A stretch of 64,000 nucleotides of DNA from Ilumatobacter fluminis. Lineage in GTDB: Bacteria > Actinomycetota > Acidimicrobiia > Acidimicrobiales > Ilumatobacteraceae. The stretch lies in NCBI RefSeq assembly GCF_004364865.1, contig NZ_SOAU01000001.1, forward strand, positions 62,001-126,000, given 5' to 3'. A program made the position numbers and the translations under genes. Below the pieces are notes generated by a model. That model did not search any database. It saw only the letters and a program-made list of their open reading frames with translations, and was not told the DNA's origin. Positions 59,509-64,000 of the stretch are shown in pieces; position 1 is the stretch's first letter, and the number at the start of each line of letters is the position of its first letter.

Positions 59509-60489
59509 TCATCCGAGTGCCACGGTCTCGAGGCGTGCGTAGCTCGCCTCCATGCCCTCGATCATCCCGGTCTCGATCACCGCGTCGCGCGACTCGGTGT
59601 TCGGGTACGTCACGACGAAGCTGAGCAGCGTCGTCCCGTCGGGTCGGGCGGTCAGGGTGAGCTCGTTCGTCGAGGGGTCGCCCTCCATGCCGATCATCTG
59701 CTCGGTCGACACCTCGCGGTGCGGTGGGTCGCTCTCGACCAGCACGCTGGTGAACCCGAACGGTTCGCCGTCGTTGCCCGGTGCGGGCGCCCACTCCCAG
59801 CGGTACGTGTCGCCGACCTGCTGTGGCACCTCGCAGACCGGCATCGTCCAGCCGTCGGGGCCGAGCATCCACTGCGGGATCAACTCGGGATCGTGATGCG
59901 CCCGCCAGACCTGATCGACCGTGCCTCGGATCACCCGCGTGATGCGGATCTGGGTGTCGGACAGGAGCTGCATGTCGGTGCCGCGGCCGGCGGCGAACGA
60001 CTGCAGGTCGGCGAGCACGTCGTCGATCTGGCTCATCGCCGACTTCATGCCCTCTTCCATGCCCATGTCGATCAGCTGCTCGAGCTGGTCGAGCGCCCCG
60101 AAGTGGGTGGTGGTGACGAGGCGGGAGCCGCTGTCGGTGTCCTCGAACGAGAACGTCATCCGCATCGACGGCATGTCGGCGTTCTCCTCACCGTCGGCGC
60201 CGGCGAACCCGTCGCGGACCTCGAAGAACTTCCCGTCGTCGACGCGGAGGAACTCCCAGAACCCGGCCGACTGCTCGCCCTCCGGTCCGGTCATGACGTA
60301 GTGCGAACGTCCACCGACGAAGACGTCGTGGCGGAGGAACGTCGCCGGCCATTCGACCGGACCCCAGAACTTCTCGATCTGGCGGGGGTCGGTGTAGGCC
60401 TCCCACAGTCGTTGGCGGCTGGCGGTGAAGTCGGCGACGACGGTCATGGTGAGGTTGTCGAGATCCTTCTCGACGGAGGTGACGGGCAT
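59509..60489 (-). CDS. Tandem SRPBCC/AHSA1 domain protein
   Basis: A 326-residue protein with two AHSA1-like START-fold domains. The first has FTASRQRLWEAYTDPRQIEKFWGP and MRMTFSFEDTDSGSRLVTTTHFG. The second has ITRVIRGTVDQVWRAHHDPELIPQWMLGP and LTLTARPDGTTLLSFVVTYP. Such proteins are commonly paired with ArsR regulators and bind hydrophobic ligands. It lies downstream of the ArsR gene, on the same strand with a 62-bp gap. Confidence 0.9.
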   Translation of the reverse strand: MPVTSVEKDLDNLTMTVVADFTASRQRLWEAYTDPRQIEKFWGPVEWPATFLRHDVFVGGRSHYVMTGPEGEQSAGFWEFLRVDDGKFFEVRDGFAGADGEENADMPSMRMTFSFEDTDSGSRLVTTTHFGALDQLEQLIDMGMEEGMKSAMSQIDDVLADLQSFAAGRGTDMQLLSDTQIRITRVIRGTVDQVWRAHHDPELIPQWMLGPDGWTMPVCEVPQQVGDTYRWEWAPAPGNDGEPFGFTSVLVESDPPHREVSTEQMIGMEGDPSTNELTLTARPDGTTLLSFVVTYPNTESRDAVIETGMIEGMEASYARLETVALG

Positions 60490-60551
60490 GATGCTCTCGT
60501 TTCGTGTTGCTGGGTGGTGGGTGGGGTCCGGGTGGCGTCGGCCGACCCTGA

Positions 60552-60893
60552 TTACTCGTCCTCGTCGAGGAGGGCGTCGAGACGGTCGATGCGCGACCGC
60601 CAGATCTGCTCGTACCGATCGAGCAGTGCTTGTGCTCGTCGGATGGCGTCGGGGTTACCGCGGACGATCCGTTCGCGGCCGTTGGGGTGCTTGGTCACGA
60701 GACCCGCTCCTTCGAGCACGGCGACGTGCTTCTGCACCGCCGCGAATGACATGTCGTACGAACCGGCCAGCTCCGACACCGACGCCTCGCTGGCGAGCGT
60801 GCGCTGCACGATGTCGCGTCGTGTCGCGTCGGCGAGCGCCCGGAAGATCCGGTCCACCTCGTCATCGCTGAGCTCCGCAGAATGTACAACCAT
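60552..60893 (-). CDS. ArsR-family transcriptional regulator
   Basis: A 113-residue winged-helix protein: DRIFRALADATRRDIVQRTL, SVSELAGSYDMSFAAVQKHVAVLEGAGLV and the C-terminal YEQIWRSRIDRLDALLDEDE. It lacks metal-binding Cys pairs, so it is probably the non-metal ArsR type that controls AHSA1 partners. The start is ATG 60893: TAATGT lies about 8 nt upstream. An alternative ATG at 60905 also falls within the palindrome. Confidence 0.9.
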   Translation of the reverse strand: MVVHSAELSDDEVDRIFRALADATRRDIVQRTLASEASVSELAGSYDMSFAAVQKHVAVLEGAGLVTKHPNGRERIVRGNPDAIRRAQALLDRYEQIWRSRIDRLDALLDEDE

Positions 60894-60906
60894 ATGGTTG
60901 TACATT
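60881..60906. promoter_or_regulatory. 26-bp perfect palindrome over the arsR start codon (autoregulatory operator)
   Basis: The half-site AATGTACAACCAT is followed immediately by its exact complement. It overlaps the start codon of the ArsR gene and the -10-like TAATGT of the minus strand, so a bound dimer would block initiation directly. Perfect dyads of this size are rare by chance. Confidence 0.8.
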
Positions 60907-60978
60907 ACGGGCGACCTCACGACCTGTCAAGAGGCAAGCGACGGACGGTTGTAACCATCGCCTCTGGCACGACCCACC

Positions 60979-61244
60979 GGGTCGGGTGTCGCACGGAACG
61001 GCGACCGAGGAGGAACCGGGTCGGGTGTCGCACGGAACGGCGACCGAGGAGGAACCGGGTCGGGTGTCGGAGGGAACGGCGACGGAGTCGACGTTTCCGG
61101 AGATCACCCGACTCCGGTGAGGAGCGTGCGCGCCCGGGTCGGGTGATCTCCCGAAACGCCTCGGCTGCGCCTCGGTGTTCCGTACGACACTCGACCCGGT
61201 GGGGGCTGCGCCTCACCCGTCACCTCTGGCACCTGACCCGCTCG
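60979..61244. repeat. Family A repeat with 39-bp tandem arm amplification and A-type tail
   Basis: Arm starts at 60979, 61018 and 61057 (39-bp period, GGGTCGGGTGTCGCACGG). The third runs into a full G-subfamily element, 61057-61199. This is followed directly by an A-type right-arm tail (CTGCGCCTCACCCGTCACC) ending near 61244, 8 bp from the NarL gene stop. It accounts for most of the 358-bp gap 60894-61251; nothing else is seen beyond the ArsR operator. Confidence 0.88.
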
Positions 61245-61251
61245 AGGGTCG

Positions 61252-61971
61252 TCAGGTGCCGGGTTCGAGGAGGCCGGATTCGTAGGCGTAGACGACGGCG
61301 TGGACGCGGTCGCGCAGGGCGAGCTTCATCAGGATCCGCTTGACGTGGGTCTTGACGGTGCTCTCGCCGACGATCAGCTCGGTGGCGATCTCCTTGTTCG
61401 ACAGCCCCTGCGCGATCAACAAGAGCACCTCGCGTTCGCGGTCGGTGAGCCGGTCCAGTTCACGGTTGCTGACGTCGGTCGCCACCGGGCCGTCGGCGGT
61501 GGCACGGGAGAACTCGCGCATCAGCCGTCGCGTCACCGACGGCGCCAGGAGAGCGTCGCCGCCCGCCACGACTCGGATGCCGGCCAGCAGCTCCTCGGGC
61601 GGCGTCCGCTTCAGCAGGAAGCCGCTCGCTCCGGCCCGGACGGCGTCGTACACGTACTCGTCGATCTCGAACGTCGTGAGCACGAGCACCCGTGGCCCGT
61701 CATCGGTGTCGACGTCGTCGGCAGCGTCGGCCACGTCGCCCAGGCCGACCGGCTGGCCGACGATCCGACGGGTCGCTTCCAAGCCGTCCATGCCGGGCAT
61801 GCGGATGTCCATCACGACCACATCGGGCTCCGTCGAAGCGGCGAGTTCGATCGCTTCGGCGCCGTCGCCAGCTTCGCCCACGACCTCGAGGTCGTCCTGG
61901 GTCTCGATCATCATGCGCAACCCGGCGCGCACCAGCACGTCGTCGTCGACGATCAGCACTCGGATGGTCAT
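61252..61971 (-). CDS. NarL/FixJ-family response regulator
   Basis: A 239-residue protein. Receiver: VDDDVLVR, phosphoacceptor Asp55 (VVMDIRMPGMDG), Lys in FLLKRTPPEELL. It has an acidic insertion (about residues 72-92, GLGDVADAADDVDTDDGP) between the alpha3 region and beta4 that is not typical of the family. LuxR-type HTH: LTDREREVLLLIAQGLSNKE and STVKTHVKRILMKLALRDR. Its start overlaps the kinase stop (ATGA). Confidence 0.93.
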   Translation of the reverse strand: MTIRVLIVDDDVLVRAGLRMMIETQDDLEVVGEAGDGAEAIELAASTEPDVVVMDIRMPGMDGLEATRRIVGQPVGLGDVADAADDVDTDDGPRVLVLTTFEIDEYVYDAVRAGASGFLLKRTPPEELLAGIRVVAGGDALLAPSVTRRLMREFSRATADGPVATDVSNRELDRLTDREREVLLLIAQGLSNKEIATELIVGESTVKTHVKRILMKLALRDRVHAVVYAYESGLLEPGT

Positions 61972-63161
61972 CGTTCGTCCTCCGCTCGGGGGATGCGGGC
62001 CTCGACCCGGTAGCCGCCGCCGGCCCGTGGCCCGGTGACGAGGCGGCCACCCAACAACTCGACGCGTTCGCGCATCCCGATCAGTCCGCGGCCGCCGCCG
62101 GTGGTGGCGGTGGATGCGGCGCCGCGACCGTCGTCGCGCACCTGCACCACGAGCTCACGCTCGTCGCACCGCAGGGCGACCTCGATGTGGGCCGGTCCGG
62201 CGTGCTTGACGGCATTGGTGAGCGCCTCCTGCACGATGCGGTATGCGGTGGCGCCGGTCGTGCGTTCGACCGTCCGGTCGAGTTCGGCCGGGCACTCGTT
62301 CAGGTAGTCGATGTCGGCGCCGGCGGAGCGCACCCCGTCGACGAGGCGGCCGATGTCGGCCAGGCCGTAGGCGGGTTCGAGCGGCGCGGCGTCGTCCGCT
62401 TCGCGCAGCAGGCCCAGCATCCGGTCGAGGTCGGACAAGGCGAGTCGGCCGACCCGCTCGATCTCTCGCAGTGAGCCGACGGCGCGGTCGTCCTCGGTGG
62501 CGAGGCGGGCGGCGCCGGCCTGCATCACCATCACGTTCACGCTGTGGCCGACGGCGTCGTGCAGCTCGCGTGCGATCCGGTTGCGTTCCTCTGCGACGGC
62601 CTGGCGGGCGACGGCATCGACCGCCGCCTGGGTCGCGGCCGCGTGTTCGGCGAGGGCCGCCTGGCGTTCCTGCGCTGCACGCACCTGCGTCCCGAACGCC
62701 CAGCCGACCAGGAAGAACATGGCGAAGACGAACCGGGCGCCGCCGTCGAACGAGTCGATCTCGCCGGGCCCGTAGAAGGTGATCGGCCACACGGCGACCA
62801 ACGCGACCGCCAGGATCGTCGCCGACACCCGTGGCGGCCGGGTGAGCGCCACCGTGTACGAGAGCGGCACGAGCGCGAGCGTCCCGTTGCCCTCGCCGTA
62901 CTCGAAGGCGGCGACGAGGTAGATACCGATCGCCGCCGCGAGCACGGTGAGCGGGGCGAGACGCCGGACGACGATCAGCGCTGCCGGCCCGAGGACGAGG
63001 AGCCAGCCGGGGAAGCCGACGGCGCCGAACTCGTCGACGGCGTCGGGCCGGGACATCTGGACGACCGTGACGAACACGAGTGTCAGCGCCCCGCAGGCGT
63101 CGGCGACGAACCAGATCGGGGCGCGATTCGGGGTGCGGTCGGGAGCGAACCACGTCATCAC
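61968..63161 (-). CDS. DesK-type sensor histidine kinase (HisKA_3)
   Basis: A 397-residue protein. About five to six membrane helices precede residue 170. The dimerisation motif RIARELHDAVGHSVNVMVMQ (His about 208) and the HATPase with YRIVQEALTNAVKHAG, DDGRGAAS and GRGLIGMRERVELLGG follow. It pairs with the NarL-type regulator. There is no extracellular sensor loop of any size, suggesting membrane or lipid sensing as in DesK/LiaS families. GTG at 63161 or ATG at 63158 starts the gene. Confidence 0.92.
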   Translation of the reverse strand: MMTWFAPDRTPNRAPIWFVADACGALTLVFVTVVQMSRPDAVDEFGAVGFPGWLLVLGPAALIVVRRLAPLTVLAAAIGIYLVAAFEYGEGNGTLALVPLSYTVALTRPPRVSATILAVALVAVWPITFYGPGEIDSFDGGARFVFAMFFLVGWAFGTQVRAAQERQAALAEHAAATQAAVDAVARQAVAEERNRIARELHDAVGHSVNVMVMQAGAARLATEDDRAVGSLREIERVGRLALSDLDRMLGLLREADDAAPLEPAYGLADIGRLVDGVRSAGADIDYLNECPAELDRTVERTTGATAYRIVQEALTNAVKHAGPAHIEVALRCDERELVVQVRDDGRGAASTATTGGGRGLIGMRERVELLGGRLVTGPRAGGGYRVEARIPRAEDER

Positions 63162-63196
63162 GTGCGTCGACAGTATCGGCCACTCGTCGGGCGGTC

Positions 63197-63237
63197 GTCC
63201 CCCTGTGGGGGGACACGAGCACCGTCCAGGGGGACGG
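63197..63237. promoter_or_regulatory. Two tandem perfect hairpins in the divergent kinase/S41 region
   Basis: GTCCCCC-TGTG-GGGGGAC (63197-63214) is followed by CCGTCC-AGGG-GGACGG (63222-63237). They lie between the kinase start (63161) and the S41 lipoprotein start (63339). They could be a regulator-binding pair or an attenuator; no function is shown. Confidence 0.4.
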
Positions 63238-63338
63238 CTCGGAACCGCCCCGTGGAGGGACGACCGCGACGGGTCCCGACGTGGAGAGTGGTCATCGTTC
63301 GGGCAGCACGGCCCGTCCCCACCGCTCAGGAGCCATCG

Positions 63339-64000
63339 ATGTCTCTCCCCTCATCCACCCACAACCACCGCACGGCAGCGATCTCACTCGGGTTGTTCGC
63401 CATGGTGTGCGCCGCGTGTGGCAGCGACAGCAGCTTCACCGTCGGCGACGGCGGTGATGCGGTCGAACCGGCCGGTGTCGACGTCTCGGTGTCGGCCGGT
63501 GTGTCGATCGCCCGTGACGACAGCGACCTCCCCGATCTCGAGTCGCTGGAGGTCGTCGACGGCATGGTCACGTTGCCCGACGGCTGGTTCGAGATGGCCG
63601 GCTACGGCACCGTCCTTCACGTCGACGGCGACGACGTCGTGCCGTACTACGTGACGACGTCGACCTGCACGATGGGTGACACCGAGGACAACGAGTTCCC
63701 GGTCGACCGTGCCGAGGCCGTCGACGGCGTCCTCGTCGTCGACCTGGTCGGCACCACGACCGTCAACCGTCTCCTGCCCCTGTCGGGCGGTCTCGAGTGC
63801 GACAGCGACCCCGACGACGCACTCATCGCACTCGACGAGCTCTTCGCCACCCACTACCCGTTCTTCGACGAGCGCGGCCTCGACTGGAACGACGAGATGG
63901 ACCGCATCCGCACCGCCGCCGACGTCGGTGACGAGGCCCTCGCTGCCGAGGTGGAGGCGTTCGTCCAGCGGCTCGGCGACGGCCACACGACCTTCGGCGG
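63339..64000 (+). CDS. S41-family peptidase-like lipoprotein, 5' part (runs off the window)
   Basis: The ATG at 63339 follows AGGAG (63329-63333). About 220 codons are open to the right edge. The N-terminus is a lipoprotein signal with FAMVCAACGSD (lipid Cys about 27). The following region has no recognisable family until VEAFVQRLGDGHTTFGG, which matches the segment (DGHT) preceding the PDZ/catalytic part of C-terminal-processing (S41/tricorn) peptidases. The catalytic Ser/Lys lie beyond the window. The short stretch TSTCTMGDTEDN may hold a disulfide. Confidence 0.78.
   Translation, partial: MSLPSSTHNHRTAAISLGLFAMVCAACGSDSSFTVGDGGDAVEPAGVDVSVSAGVSIARDDSDLPDLESLEVVDGMVTLPDGWFEMAGYGTVLHVDGDDVVPYYVTTSTCTMGDTEDNEFPVDRAEAVDGVLVVDLVGTTTVNRLLPLSGGLECDSDPDDALIALDELFATHYPFFDERGLDWNDEMDRIRTAADVGDEALAAEVEAFVQRLGDGHTTFG

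Noticed and set aside
1-64000. tRNA, rRNA, integrase, transposase or phage genes
   Set aside because: I looked for cloverleaf-like and integrase/transposase motifs and saw none. Repeats here are short, non-coding elements.

Overview
This window is a high-GC actinobacterial chromosome segment. Four kinds of evidence support that. Coding strands have strongly GC-biased third positions. Several genes belong to F420/deazaflavin-type families: an LLM-class oxidoreductase and three Ddn-like proteins. There are SARP/BTAD and MprAB/NarL-type regulators and a sortase-type LPPTG surface protein. Many genes appear to be leaderless, with a TANNNT box 6-8 nt before the start codon and no Shine-Dalgarno sequence. 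The overall look (poly-Thr linkers, acidic lipoproteins, dense short palindromic repeats) is compatible with Acidimicrobiia such as an Ilumatobacter relative, but that assignment is an inference. I saw no tRNA, rRNA, CRISPR array, integrase, transposase or phage gene.

Layout. 1-8.1 kb: 5' end of a catalase gene, a small membrane protein, a CLC-type channel, an esterase, an amidase, a Ddn-like protein, a thioredoxin/DUF1971/GlsB set, exonuclease III and an SMP-30-type lactonase. 8.3-12 kb: a double-hotdog protein, an acetyltransferase-like protein, a cell-wall-anchored protein and a DUF169 protein. 12.2-17 kb: a hybrid histidine kinase, then an MFS exporter with its TetR repressor and a 29-bp operator-like palindrome. 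17-27 kb: quinone oxidoreductase, two alpha/beta hydrolases (one fused to a SARP-type DNA-binding/BTAD module), cupin, amidohydrolase, 2OG-Fe oxygenase, DUF4184 protein and alpha-glucan phosphorylase.

27.3-38.1 kb is the clearest functional unit. It is a ten-gene operon (tripartite tricarboxylate transporter C-B-A, aldo/keto reductase, glucarate-dehydratase-like enolase-superfamily enzyme, GntR regulator, Ldh2-type dehydrogenase, RraA-like protein, D-2-hydroxyacid dehydrogenase, HpcH/GarL-like aldolase) with a convergent glycerate kinase. Together they outline uptake and dehydration of a sugar acid, aldol cleavage, reduction and phosphorylation to a phosphoglycerate. A perfect TTGGTATACCAA palindrome upstream of the first gene fits a FadR-type GntR operator.

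38-53 kb: DUF2568 and DUF808 membrane proteins, a PAS-GAF-EAL signalling protein, F420-related oxidoreductases, an SDR lacking the canonical catalytic Lys, a large secreted lipoprotein with a CHAT (caspase-like) His/Cys signature, several small proteins, and an exported acidic protein next to an OmpR/HK two-component system. An unusual inverted repeat made of CGAAAGA motifs precedes the exported-protein gene. 53-64 kb: a ProX/OpuBC-type binding protein translationally coupled to a BCCT transporter, a flavodoxin, a CapA protein flanked on both sides by copies of a second repeat family, a beta-propeller protein, an ArsR-AHSA1 operon with a 26-bp palindrome over the start codon, a NarL/DesK-type two-component system and the 5' part of an S41 peptidase lipoprotein.

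The most distinctive feature of the whole window is an interspersed mosaic repeat, present at about 14 sites. It is built from ~60-70-bp arms, each an imperfect hairpin beginning GGGTC(A/G)GGTG. Elements usually sit a few bases beyond stop codons. Two subfamilies differ by compensatory changes that preserve pairing, and at several sites one arm is amplified in tandem. They resemble REP/BIME elements in organisation, but I do not recognise the sequence.
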